In this document: positions 27,139 to 36,042 of the stretch, piece after piece
How positions within the stretch are numbered: the stretch's first letter is position 1
How the letters are laid out: the number at the start of each line of letters is the position of its first letter
Source of the DNA: CAIWHR01 sp963726765
GTDB taxonomy: Bacteria > Pseudomonadota > Gammaproteobacteria > Burkholderiales > Casimicrobiaceae
DNA: 64,000 bases
Direction: 5' to 3'
Assembly (NCBI GenBank): GCA_963726765.1
Contig: CAVSDH010000006.1
Span: forward strand, 248,001-312,000
Notes under the pieces: generated by a model
The model's input: the letters and a program-made list of their open reading frames with translations, nothing else
The model's database searches: none
Told to the model about the DNA's origin: nothing
Translations under genes and position numbers: made by a program

Positions 27139-27384
27139 ATGGCATTGCTCATCAACGACAACTGTACCGCCTGCGATGCCTGCAAGCCGGTGTGCCCCAA
27201 CGAGGCGATCAGCGTCGGCGATCCGATGTACGTGATCGACCCGATGAAGTGCACCGAATGCGTGGGCGCCGAGGACGAGCCGCAGTGCAAGCTCGTCTGT
27301 CCGGCCGACTGCATCGTCGTCAATCCCGATTTCGAGGAAACTCCCGAGCAGCTGATGGCGAAGTACGAATCGCTGCACGGCTGA
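27139..27384 (+). CDS. fdx: 2[4Fe-4S] ferredoxin, electron donor of benzoyl-CoA reductase
   Basis: An 81-residue ferredoxin with two cluster motifs: CTACDACKPVCP, then CTEC-x8-C-x3-C (the last cysteines in CKLVCPADC). The insertion between the cysteines of the second motif and the C-terminal extension ending KYESLHG match the Thauera/Azoarcus ferredoxin linked to bcr genes. KorAB would reduce it and BcrAD would accept its electrons. AGGAG lies nine bases before the ATG. It is the last gene of the operon, followed by a hairpin. Confidence 0.92.
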   Translation: MALLINDNCTACDACKPVCPNEAISVGDPMYVIDPMKCTECVGAEDEPQCKLVCPADCIVVNPDFEETPEQLMAKYESLHG

Positions 27385-27413
27385 AGCGCGGCACTCGCGC
27401 GAAACGCCGCGCT
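27385..27413. terminator. Hairpin between the convergent fdx and AraC genes
   Basis: AGCGCGGC at 27385-27392 and GCCGCGCT at 27406-27413 form a perfect eight-base stem with a 13-base loop, directly after the fdx stop and just before the end of the convergent regulator gene. It could terminate both transcripts. A T-run is missing. Confidence 0.5.
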
Positions 27414-27419
27414 CCCCGG

Positions 27420-28461
27420 TCAGCCGCGGGCGGCGATTGCCGGCCGGCCTTTGCGGCGGACTGTCTCGGACGGCAATTCACCGAACATCCGCTTGTAGTC
27501 GGTGACGAAATGGCCGAGGTGCCAGAACCCCCATTTCGCCGCCATGTCCTGCACCGAGTTCGCCGGTGTCGCCGCGTTCCGGAGGTCGCGGCGAACCCCG
27601 TTGAGGCGCAGCGCGCGCAGGAAGCGGACCGGATTGATGCCGAGCACTTCCTGGAAGCTGTACTGCAGCGTGCGGCGACATACACCGAGCTCGACGCACA
27701 CGTCCGCGACGGTGATCGGTTCGGCGATGCGCGCATTCATGAAGACCTTCGCCGCGTCGACGATGTGCCGGCGATTCGGCGTCGGCGGCTTGGGTGACGC
27801 GTCGTTGTCGGGGACGGTGGCGACGACGGCGCTCAGCAGCGACTGCTCGAGCACGCGCTGCGTCTGCCGGTACTGCAGCGCCGTCGGGTTCGCGTCCAGC
27901 GACTGCACGACGGACAGCAGCAGGCGGCGAAGCTCGCCCAGCCGCTCGGACCCGGGCCTGAGCGTGCCCTGACCGACGAAGATGAAGCGCGAGGTCGCGA
28001 TGCTCGACGCACCGCGCGTGCGCCTCGAGTCCCTTTTCGTCGACCACGAGGCCGAGAATGTCGAAGCCGCGCGGCGTGTAGAAGTCGAGCTCGTCGTTTC
28101 CGCCCAGCGTCACCATCGTGTCGACGTCGACCGGCTGCCCGCGAAACAGCGCCGCACCCGGCACGCGCATCGGCACGCCGATCGCCCGCGAGCCCCGCCA
28201 CGGCCCGCCGGACTCGTGCACCGCCTGGCTGGTCGACTCGCGGAAGATCTGCATGCCGCCACAGCAGATCTCCTGCAGGCTGCCGAGGAAAGGCCCCGGT
28301 GTCAGCTGCTCGTAGACCTGCTTCCACTCCTTGAGGCTCGCCGCCTGCTCGTCGACGTCGGCGCTCGTCATGCGCGTCATCGAACAGGGAGCGACGTCGC
28401 CATCGCCCGCCCCGTGCGCGCCGAAGCCGCTGTTCGGGACGGCGGTTACCTCGACCATCAC
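27420..28461 (-). CDS. AraC-family transcriptional regulator, one frameshift
   Basis: About 347 residues when one base near 27985 is dropped. The N-terminal ligand domain (QVYEQLTPGPFLGSLQEICC, MQIFRESTSQAVHESGGPW) resembles the EutR-like sensor half. The C-terminal 110 residues have two helix-turn-helix units: PITVADVCVELGVCRRTLQY and NSVQDMAAKWGFWHLGHFVT, with the linker FLRALRLNGVRRDL. A shorter start near 28380 is possible. It is divergent from the DUF1329-to-QHNDH gene run and convergent with fdx. QHNDH operons are controlled by AraC-type QhpR in Paracoccus, so control of the amine operon is my preferred inference. Confidence 0.8.
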
Positions 28462-28853
28462 CAGCGCACCGTGCGGTGCATGGAGACCTCCTCCGGAGTC
28501 ACTCGCGATCTTCGGGCGCGCGATCGGCTGCCGCCGTCGCCCGTCTCTGCCGCGAGCCCCTACGATCTGCCCAATGGATTCGCAATTCCTTGATCTGGGC
28601 TAAGAACGCGGGACGCGCATTGCCGATTTGGGATAACACCCGCGATCCGACATGGCGACAATTCGCCGAATGCGCGCGGCTCCTGAGCAAAGGCAAATCG
28701 GGACCCATCGATGAACCCGGATCCCTATAGCAGCGGGTGCTGCGTCGCAGCAAACCTCGGCGCGACTCACTGCGCAGCCATGGCCCCCGCAGCAACGGTC
28801 CGACCGCGGGTCGCAACGGCGTATCGGATCGTGTAGCGAGAGGAGCAGACCAG
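28462..28853. promoter_or_regulatory. Divergent intergenic region upstream of the transport/amine-oxidation run
   Basis: About 390 bases between the AraC-type gene and the DUF1329 gene. CCGATTTG at 28623-28630 and its inverse CAAATCGG at 28694-28701 are a perfect eight-base inverted pair about seven helical turns apart, a possible site pair for the divergent AraC regulator. No convincing -35/-10 pair was found. AGGAG at 28841-28845 is the ribosome-binding site of the next gene. Confidence 0.35.
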
Positions 28854-30236
28854 ATGAATTGCGCACAAACAACGGTTGCACGCGCCACCGGGCTCGCGCT
28901 TGCACTGGCCGTCCTGTTCGCACCGGTAGTCCCGGCCGCGGTCAGTGAACAGGAGGCGGCCCAGCTCGGGAGAACCCTGACGCCGGTGGGCGCCGAGAAG
29001 GCGGCGAACAAAGACGGGACGATTCCCGAATGGAGCGGTGGCACGACCTCCGCGCCGGCAGGCTGGAAGCCGGGCCAGAAGCGGATTGATCCGTTCACCG
29101 CCGACAAGCCGCTGTTCGCGATCGACGCGTCCAACGTCGACAAGTACAAGGACAAGCTCTCGGACGGCCAGGTCGCACTGATCAAGCAGCTCCAGGCGTA
29201 CCGGATGGACGTGTACCCGACCCGGCGCAGCTGCGGCTTCCCCGACTACGTCTACGAGCGCACGAAGCTCAATGCAAAGGAAGCGCGGCTCGCCGCCAAC
29301 GGCTGGGGACTGGAAAAGGGCATCGGCGCCGCCGTGCTGTTCCCGATCCCCAAGACAGGCGCCGAGGCGGTGTGGAACCACAAGGTTCGTTACATGGGAG
29401 AAGGACGCATCGAGTTCTACTCGACGATCTTTTCGAACAAGGGCGGCGACTTCACGCCGCTCGTGCAGGACCAGTGGACGTGGGTGCCGTTCCACTCGCC
29501 GAAAAACAAGGGCGTCGAGGATGTCGGCGGTGTCGAGATGAAGCTGCTCAACGCCGTGACTTCACCGGCGGCGCACGCCGGCGAACTGATCCTCGCGCAC
29601 TGGTTCTTCAACGAGGCGAGCGACGCGTGGCTGTACTTCCCGGGGCAGCGCCGGGTGCGGCGCGCGCCGTCGTTCAACTACGACAACCCGGTGCCGGGCT
29701 ACGAGAACCTCGAGACCGTCGACCAGTATCCGATGTACGCCGGCGCGATGGACCGTTACGACTGGAAGCTCGTGGGGAAGCAGGAGCTGTACATCCCGTA
29801 CAACAACTACAAGTGGATCGACAAGAGCCGCAAGTACCGCGAGGTCTATCTTGCCGACTTCGTCAACCGCGACCTCGTTCGCTACGAGCTGCACCGCGTA
29901 TGGAAGGTCGAGGCGACGGTCAAGCCGGGGATGCGCCACCAGTTCGCGAAGCGCGTGTTCTACCTCGACGAGGACAGCTGGGCGCTGATGGTCGCCGACC
30001 TGTACGACGCGCAGGGCAAGTTGTGGCGCGTGCAGGAATCGAGCATCTACCCCGCCTACGAGATCCCGGCCTGCGTGGGTCAGGAATTCATGTCCTACGA
30101 CCTGACGGTGGGCCGCTACATCGCCGAGAACGCGACGCAGGAGCGGCCCGAGACCGACTGGCTCGCGGGGCGCGACGGCCGCATCGATCCGAAGAAGTTC
30201 AACCCCGACGAGCTCCGCAGGGTAGGCGAGCGCTGA
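28854..30236 (+). CDS. DUF1329 exported protein
   Basis: A 460-residue secreted protein of the DUF1329 family. The signal peptide is at about residues 1-29 (TGLALALAVLFAPVVPAAVS), and the family pattern EQEAAQLGRTLTPVGAEKAA-N-DGTIPEWSGG follows directly. Later blocks include YPTRRSCGFPDYVYERT, YFPGQRRVRRAPSFNYDNP and YEIPACVGQEFMSYDL. DUF1329 proteins pair with DUF1302 porin-like proteins in degraders of hydrophobic compounds and are thought to act in the periplasm or outer membrane; no biochemical role is firm. AGGAG precedes the ATG by eight bases. It starts a + strand run that continues into the amine dehydrogenase genes. Confidence 0.85.
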   Translation: MNCAQTTVARATGLALALAVLFAPVVPAAVSEQEAAQLGRTLTPVGAEKAANKDGTIPEWSGGTTSAPAGWKPGQKRIDPFTADKPLFAIDASNVDKYKDKLSDGQVALIKQLQAYRMDVYPTRRSCGFPDYVYERTKLNAKEARLAANGWGLEKGIGAAVLFPIPKTGAEAVWNHKVRYMGEGRIEFYSTIFSNKGGDFTPLVQDQWTWVPFHSPKNKGVEDVGGVEMKLLNAVTSPAAHAGELILAHWFFNEASDAWLYFPGQRRVRRAPSFNYDNPVPGYENLETVDQYPMYAGAMDRYDWKLVGKQELYIPYNNYKWIDKSRKYREVYLADFVNRDLVRYELHRVWKVEATVKPGMRHQFAKRVFYLDEDSWALMVADLYDAQGKLWRVQESSIYPAYEIPACVGQEFMSYDLTVGRYIAENATQERPETDWLAGRDGRIDPKKFNPDELRRVGER

Positions 30237-30281
30237 CAGGCACCTGCCTGCATTGGCGATGATTTCGTGATCGGAGGAGAC

Positions 30282-32093
30282 ATGAACGGAAAATCCCTTT
30301 TTGCGCCTCGCCTCGCCTTGCGCGCGCTAGCGCTAACACTCGGCGGTGTTCTCGCTCTGGGAGCCGACAACGCAGCACGGGCGGTTACCTTCGAGACGGA
30401 AAACGTCAAGGGCAGCTTCGACTCGACGGTTTCGTTCGGCATGCAGTGGCGGATGTCGGCGACGAGCTGCGGCATCGTCGGCAACGACAACGGCGGCTGC
30501 GCGCCGACGACAGGCACGCTCGGGGAAGTGGTCAACGGCCCCGGCCAGGGCGCCACGTCCAATCCTGATTTCAACTACCTGCAGTCGGACAACGGCAATC
30601 TCAACTACAAGAAGAACCAGCTGATCTCGGCCGCGCTCAAGGGCAACCACGAGCTTGCGCTCCGGTTCAAGGACGGATGGAGCGCGCTCGGCCGTTTCTC
30701 GTGGCTCTACGACCCGGCGGTGGACAACACCGAACGCACGCCGCTGACGGAAGACGCGAAGAACATTGCGGCACAGAACGTCACGCTGCTGGATCTCTGG
30801 GTCGCCAAGGACTTCGAGGTCGGCGGTCAGCCGGGAAAGATCAAGGTCGGCAATCAGGTGCTGAGCTGGGGTGAAGACATTTTCATCTACGGCGGCATCA
30901 ACATCATCAATCCGATCGACCTCACCCGCGCACACAAGCCGGGGGTGCAGTTGAAGGAGATCTTCCGGCCGGCGCCGATGGTCTCCTTCAATTTCGGCGC
31001 AACCAACAACCTTTCGTTCGAGGGGTTCTGGCAGTTTCGCTGGAACGCGTTCCGCTTCGACCCCGTCGGCACGCCGTTCTCGACCGGGGACGTGGTCGGC
31101 AACGGCCAGCAGCCGGCGTTCGTTCCGAGCTCGATCCTGGGCGCGCCGCCGGGGACCGTCGGCGACGTCGGCACGATCAGCAACGGCACGTACATTCCGG
31201 CGGGCCAGCGATTCACGTTCGACGATTTGCTGGCGCTGCAGACGGTCGTCCCGGTCGTGCCGACGCAGTCGCCTCCCAACCTGAACCAGTTCGGGCTGGC
31301 GGCGCGCTACAAGCCCGACAACATGGATGCCGAGTGGGGCTTCTACTACCTGCACTACAACGACAAGATCCCGTTCGTCGGCTTCGTCAACGACCCGTCG
31401 ATCACCGCCAACCCGTTCGGGCTCGGCTATTTCCTCCAATACGGCAAGAGTCGGAACCTGTTCGGTGCGTCGGTCAACGGCCATCTGGGCGACTGGGCGG
31501 TCGGTGGCGAGCTGTCGTACCGGCCGAAGGACGGCGTGGGTATCGATCCGACGGTGCCGCTGTCGGGCCCGTACTGTGCGTTTTGCGCTCCGGGAACCTA
31601 CCCCGGCTACGTCGACGAGAAGAAATGGCAGGCGCACCTGACGACCATCTTCCTGCTGGGCCCGAGCGGCGACCTGGGCTGGCTGCTGCGTGGACTCGGC
31701 GCTGCCGAAGGCACGCTGCTGCTGGAAGTGGCGGCAGCGTATTACCCGAACCTCGACTTTTCCGGCAAGTTTCCCTACCTGCTGCCGAATTACGAGCTGC
31801 CGACCAAGTTCTCGAGCGGCACCGTGTTCGAGCTGGGCGTCGTCTATCCCCACTGGCTGGGCTCTCCGGTCAATTTCACGCCGCAGATCGACATCGCCTA
31901 CGACATTTCAGGCATCAGCCCGAACACGATTCCGTTCGTCAAGGGCCGCATCGGCGTCACGCCGTCGCTCAACTTCGAGTACCTGAACAAGTGGCGCGCG
32001 CAGCTCGCCTATACCAGCTTCGCGGGAGGAGCCGGCAACAATCTGCTGCGCGACCGCGATTACGTGTCGTTCAACATCTCCTATTCCTTCTGA
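30282..32093 (+). CDS. DUF1302 outer-membrane beta-barrel protein
   Basis: A 603-residue barrel protein. After a signal peptide (LALRALALTLGGVLALGADN, then AARA) come strands typical of DUF1302: VKGSFDSTVSFGMQWRMS, KVGNQVLSWGEDIFIYGGIN with NPIDLTRAHKPG, and a terminal strand ending DYVSFNISYSF with the outer-membrane C-terminal Phe. The family is a standing partner of DUF1329 and is proposed to move hydrophobic substrates across the outer membrane. It follows DUF1329 by 45 bases behind GGAGGAGA. It is complete. Confidence 0.87.
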   Translation: MNGKSLFAPRLALRALALTLGGVLALGADNAARAVTFETENVKGSFDSTVSFGMQWRMSATSCGIVGNDNGGCAPTTGTLGEVVNGPGQGATSNPDFNYLQSDNGNLNYKKNQLISAALKGNHELALRFKDGWSALGRFSWLYDPAVDNTERTPLTEDAKNIAAQNVTLLDLWVAKDFEVGGQPGKIKVGNQVLSWGEDIFIYGGINIINPIDLTRAHKPGVQLKEIFRPAPMVSFNFGATNNLSFEGFWQFRWNAFRFDPVGTPFSTGDVVGNGQQPAFVPSSILGAPPGTVGDVGTISNGTYIPAGQRFTFDDLLALQTVVPVVPTQSPPNLNQFGLAARYKPDNMDAEWGFYYLHYNDKIPFVGFVNDPSITANPFGLGYFLQYGKSRNLFGASVNGHLGDWAVGGELSYRPKDGVGIDPTVPLSGPYCAFCAPGTYPGYVDEKKWQAHLTTIFLLGPSGDLGWLLRGLGAAEGTLLLEVAAAYYPNLDFSGKFPYLLPNYELPTKFSSGTVFELGVVYPHWLGSPVNFTPQIDIAYDISGISPNTIPFVKGRIGVTPSLNFEYLNKWRAQLAYTSFAGGAGNNLLRDRDYVSFNISYSF

Positions 32094-32152
32094 CCGCCGC
32101 CGGCCGTCGTCGTCCGGCGGCCAGGCAGTGACACACCGGATCGCGCGCGCTG

Positions 32153-34513
32153 ATGCTTGCACGACTCGTCGCGCGCCTCGAAACCGCGCTGTTCGCGCAC
32201 CGCGGCAAGACCCTCGCTTTCATGGTCCTGCTGACCGTGGTGATGGGCGGTTTCGCCGCCCAGCTCAGGATGTCGGCCGGCTTCGACAAGCAGCTGCCGC
32301 AAGGCCACGAGTACGTCGAGACGTTTCACCAGTATCGCGACCAGGTCTTCGGCGCCAACCGGATCATCGTCGTCGTCCATGCGCAGAGTGGCGACATGTG
32401 GAGCGCCGCGTTCCTGCGCAAGCTCGACGATGTCACGCAGGCGGTGATGTTCCTGCCGGGCGTCGACCGACGCACTGTCAGCTCGCTGTGGACGCCGACG
32501 ACGCGCGTGCTGGAGATCACCGAGGAAGGGTTCAAGGCGGAGGACGTGATCGGCGGCGACATCACGCCGGACAAGCTGACGCCGGCGAAGATCGAGCACA
32601 TCCGCAAAAACGCGATCGTGGGTGGCTACATCGGTCAACTCGTCGCCAACGACAACTCGGGCGCGATGGTCGTCGCCGACCTGCTCGACAGCGATCCGGT
32701 CTCCAAACGGAAGCTGGACTATCTCGATCTCGCACGAAGACTCGAGCAGGAAGTCCGGCAGAAGCACGAGACGCCGGAATTCGAGATCGAGATCATCGGC
32801 TTCGCCAAGCAGATCGGCGACATCGCCGACGGCGCCAAGAGCGTGGCCCGCTTCTTCGTGCTCGCGTTCGTGCTGACGGCGCTGGCAGTCTGGGTCTACT
32901 CGCGATCCTGGGCCCTGACCGCGCTGGCGCTCGTCTGCTCGCTGACGTCGGTGGTCTGGCAGTTCGGCACGCTGACGCTGCTGGGGTACGGACTCGACCC
33001 GCTGGCGGTGCTGGTGCCGTTCCTGGTCTTCGCGATCGGCGTATCGCACGGCGTCCAGCAGATCAACTACATATCGAAGGAGGTCTGCGCCGGCGTCGAC
33101 ACGGTCACCGCGGCGCGGCGGAGCTTCAGCGGGCTGCTGATCCCCGGAACGATGGCGCTCGTCACCGCATTCGTCGGTTTCGCGACGCTCACGCTGATCC
33201 CGATCCCGATGATCCGCGAGCTCGGAATCACCGCGTCGATCGGCGTCGCCTACAAGATCGTCACCAACCTCGTGATGCTGCCGGTGGCCGCCTCGTTCGT
33301 CCGCTTCGACGACCGCTACGTCGGGCGGGTCAACCGGCTGCGCGAGCGACGCGGTCGCTGGATGGGGGTGCTCGGTCGGATCGCCGAGCCGCGCAACGCG
33401 ATCATCGGCACGGTGATCTCGGCCGCGCTGTTCGCCGTCGCGTACGTGCAGAGCCAGGGCCGTCACATCGGCCACCTCCAGCCGGGCGCGCCGGAGCTGC
33501 GCGTCGAAGCGCGCTACAACCGCGACGCGACGCGGATCGTAGAGAAGTTCGATCTCGGGCTCGACGTGCTGTCGGTCGTCGTCGAAACGCCGAAGGAAGG
33601 CTGCTACGACCAGGCGACGATGGAGTACCTCAACCAGTTCGGGTGGCAGATGGCCAACGTCCCGGGGGTGGTGTCCGTGACGTCGGCCGCCTGGCTCGCG
33701 AAGCAGGCATTTTCCGGCTTCAACGAGGGCAACCCGAAATGGGCGGCGCTGCCGCGGGATCCCAAGTCGCTCGCCAATGCCGTCGGACTCGCGCCCGAGA
33801 ATTCGGGGCTGTACAACCCCGGCTGCACGGTGCTGCCGGTTCATCTTTATCTCGCCGACCACAAGGCGGGCACGATCAAGACCGTCGTCGGCGCGGTGAA
33901 GACGTTCCGCGCGGACAACGCCGACCCGCGGGTCCGCTTGCGGCTCGCGAGCGGCAACGTCGGCGTCCAGGCCGCGACCAACGAGGTCCTCGAGACCACC
34001 GAGCTGCGGATGATGCTCTACGTTTACGCGACCATCGTCGCGCTGGTGCTCGTCACGTACCGCGACTGGCGCGCGATGGTTGCCTGCTGCCTGCCGCTGA
34101 CGCTGGCGACGTTGCTCGGCTACTGGTTCATGAAAGAACTGGAGATCGGGCTCACCGTGGCCACGTTGCCGGTGATGGTGCTGGCCGTCGGCATCGGCGT
34201 CGACTACGCGTTCTACATCTACAACCGGCTGCAGATCTATCTGGCGCAGGGCGTCGACATCGTGACCGCGTTCAAGCAGGCGCTGCGCGAGACGGGCATC
34301 GCGACGATCTTCACCGCGCTGACGCTGTCGGTAGGCGTCGCGACGTGGTCGTTCTCCGAGCTCAAGTTCCAGGCCGACATGGGCCTGCTGCTGACGTTCA
34401 TGTTCATGGTCAACATGTTGATGGCGATCACGCTGCTGCCGGCGCTGGCGGTGGTGATCGACTGGCTGATCCCGCGGCGACGGCCCGTGCGCACGCCGCT
34501 GCTTTCCCACTGA
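32153..34513 (+). CDS. RND/MMPL-family permease
   Basis: A 786-residue inner-membrane transporter with the RND superfamily layout: one N-terminal helix (LAFMVLLTVVMGGFAA), a periplasmic loop, five helices with the sterol-sensing-like block PLAVLVPFLVFAIGVSHGVQ, a second helix (AIIGTVISAALFAVAYV), a second loop, and a final five-helix block with VATLPVMVLAVGIGVDYAFY and ITLLPALAVVIDWLIP. It lacks a membrane-fusion partner, like MMPL-type exporters found with DUF1302/DUF1329. Direction and substrate are not known. It starts 59 bases after the DUF1302 gene. Confidence 0.87.
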   Translation: MLARLVARLETALFAHRGKTLAFMVLLTVVMGGFAAQLRMSAGFDKQLPQGHEYVETFHQYRDQVFGANRIIVVVHAQSGDMWSAAFLRKLDDVTQAVMFLPGVDRRTVSSLWTPTTRVLEITEEGFKAEDVIGGDITPDKLTPAKIEHIRKNAIVGGYIGQLVANDNSGAMVVADLLDSDPVSKRKLDYLDLARRLEQEVRQKHETPEFEIEIIGFAKQIGDIADGAKSVARFFVLAFVLTALAVWVYSRSWALTALALVCSLTSVVWQFGTLTLLGYGLDPLAVLVPFLVFAIGVSHGVQQINYISKEVCAGVDTVTAARRSFSGLLIPGTMALVTAFVGFATLTLIPIPMIRELGITASIGVAYKIVTNLVMLPVAASFVRFDDRYVGRVNRLRERRGRWMGVLGRIAEPRNAIIGTVISAALFAVAYVQSQGRHIGHLQPGAPELRVEARYNRDATRIVEKFDLGLDVLSVVVETPKEGCYDQATMEYLNQFGWQMANVPGVVSVTSAAWLAKQAFSGFNEGNPKWAALPRDPKSLANAVGLAPENSGLYNPGCTVLPVHLYLADHKAGTIKTVVGAVKTFRADNADPRVRLRLASGNVGVQAATNEVLETTELRMMLYVYATIVALVLVTYRDWRAMVACCLPLTLATLLGYWFMKELEIGLTVATLPVMVLAVGIGVDYAFYIYNRLQIYLAQGVDIVTAFKQALRETGIATIFTALTLSVGVATWSFSELKFQADMGLLLTFMFMVNMLMAITLLPALAVVIDWLIPRRRPVRTPLLSH

Positions 34514-34527
34514 CCGCCCTAGCCGCG

Positions 34528-35025
34528 ATGCTCGACCGCCTCTTCGCCCTGTTCTCGCAACCGCCGTCAGCGCCGCCCGACACGGTCGGGGCTCCGTTTC
34601 AGCGACGCCAGATTGCGGTCGTCGCGCTGCTGATTGAACTCGCACAGAGCGACCGCAGCGTGCACGCGGAGGAGATCGCGACGATCGAGCGCATTGTCCG
34701 GGAGCGCTTTGGCCTCGACGCGGTCATGACCGCGCAACTGATCGCTGCCGCGCAAAGCGAACTCGACGCCGCGCTGGAGGACTGGATATTCGCCACCGCG
34801 GTGCGCGACGGTTTCGGCGCGGGCGAGCGCATCGAGATCGTCGAACTGCTGTGGGAGGTCGTCTACGCCGACGGGGGCCTCGCCCGGCTCGAGGAGTCGC
34901 TGATGCGCCGCGTATCCGCGCAGCTGGGCATCGAAGAGAGAGAGCGTGAAGCGGCGCGCGCGCACGCGTTCGCGCGGGTCGGACTCGCCCGCGGCAGCGC
35001 GGCGAACGGGGCGGAGGTCGAATGA
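34528..35025 (+). CDS. TerB-like (DjlA N-terminal/tellurite resistance fold) protein
   Basis: A 165-residue cytoplasmic protein. The core AVVALLIELAQSDRSVHAEE, the ERIVRERFGL segment and the second acidic motif ELLWEVVYADGGLARLEES match the TerB-like all-helical fold with its conserved Asp/Glu sites. Its role is unknown; related domains act as membrane-associated or metal-sensing adaptors. It lies between the permease and the propeller gene, overlapping the latter (ATGA), so it is part of the operon. I have not met it as a standard member of the DUF1302/DUF1329 module. Confidence 0.7.
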   Translation: MLDRLFALFSQPPSAPPDTVGAPFQRRQIAVVALLIELAQSDRSVHAEEIATIERIVRERFGLDAVMTAQLIAAAQSELDAALEDWIFATAVRDGFGAGERIEIVELLWEVVYADGGLARLEESLMRRVSAQLGIEEREREAARAHAFARVGLARGSAANGAEVE

Positions 35026-35990
35026 TCGGCATCCTGCTCGGGATCCTGGCGTGCTTCGCGGCGCTCGCCACGCCCGCGTCGGCGCAGACCCCGCCGCCGA
35101 CCACGGCGCCGGTAGCCGCGTTCAAGGCGCCGCTGGCGACGAAGGCGCCTCTCCTCGCCATCGCCCGCGCAGGGTCGCGCCTCGTTGCCGTCGGCGACTA
35201 TGGCGTGGTCGTCATTTCCGACGACAACGGCACGACGTGGCGGCAGGCGAATGCGGTCGCGACGCGGACGATGCTGACGGCCGTGACATTCGTCGACGCG
35301 CAGCGCGGCTGGGCGGTCGGCCACGGCGGCATCGTCCTGCGGACCATTGACGGTGGCGAAACCTGGACCCGGAACCACGAAGCCGGTGCGGACGTCGTGT
35401 TGCTTTCGGTCTGGTTCGACAACGCCGACCACGGCATTGCCGTCGGCGCATTCGGGTTTGCGCTGTCGACGAACGACGGCGGCAAGACGTGGAGCGAGTT
35501 CGCGGTCGGCGAAGGTGACGATCGCGACCGTCACCTGAACGCAATCTTCGCGCTGCCCGGCGGGATGCTGTTCATCGCGGCGGAGGCCGGCACCCTGTTC
35601 CGCTCGACGGACGGCGGCCGCACGTGGACGACGCTGCGGTTGCCGTACAACGGGTCGGTTTGGGGCGGCGTCGCGCTGCGCGGCGAAGGCGCGCTCGTCT
35701 ACGGAATGCGCGGCCACGCGCTCCGCTCGTCCGATCAGGGCAAGTCGTGGGTCGACGTCCCGACCGGCACCGACCAGTCGTGGAGCGGCGGCGTGCAACT
35801 CTCCGACGGCACGATCGTCCTCGTTGGATTGGGCGGCGCCGTCGCGACCAGTTCCGACGGCGGCCGCAGTTTCCGGACGACGATCCGCCCCGAGCGCCAG
35901 ACCTTGGCCGCCGTCGGCGAGGCCGCGCCGGGACAACTCGTCATCGTCGGCCTCAACGGCGTTTCCAGCCACGCATCCGCAGTCCGCTGA
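35022..35990 (+). CDS. Ycf48/BNR-repeat beta-propeller protein
   Basis: A 322-residue secreted propeller. A signal peptide (LLGILACFAALATPASAQ) is followed by repeats with Asp-box-like strands: VISDDNGTTWRQAN, LRTIDGGETWTRN, LSTNDGGKTWSEF, FRSTDGGRTWTTL, LRSSDQGKSWVDV and TSSDGGRSFRTT, so about six blades. Ycf48-like proteins occur next to MMPL permeases in catabolic clusters and may act as periplasmic accessory proteins. Substrate is unknown. The ATG overlaps the TerB-like stop. Confidence 0.83.
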   Translation: MIGILLGILACFAALATPASAQTPPPTTAPVAAFKAPLATKAPLLAIARAGSRLVAVGDYGVVVISDDNGTTWRQANAVATRTMLTAVTFVDAQRGWAVGHGGIVLRTIDGGETWTRNHEAGADVVLLSVWFDNADHGIAVGAFGFALSTNDGGKTWSEFAVGEGDDRDRHLNAIFALPGGMLFIAAEAGTLFRSTDGGRTWTTLRLPYNGSVWGGVALRGEGALVYGMRGHALRSSDQGKSWVDVPTGTDQSWSGGVQLSDGTIVLVGLGGAVATSSDGGRSFRTTIRPERQTLAAVGEAAPGQLVIVGLNGVSSHASAVR

Positions 35991-36042
35991 TCGACCGCTA
36001 CGCCGTGCCTGCCACTCACGACCAACATATGGGAGATTCGAC

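Noticed and set aside
28462..28853. Sigma-54 promoter for the amine operon
   Set aside because: No TGGC-N8-TGC pattern with correct GG/GC spacing was found, and no enhancer-binding protein is encoded nearby.
32081..34645. 854-codon open frame antisense to the RND permease
   Set aside because: A compositional shadow. The sense frame has membrane helices and RND motifs; the antisense translation is Arg/Gln/Asp-rich without domains.
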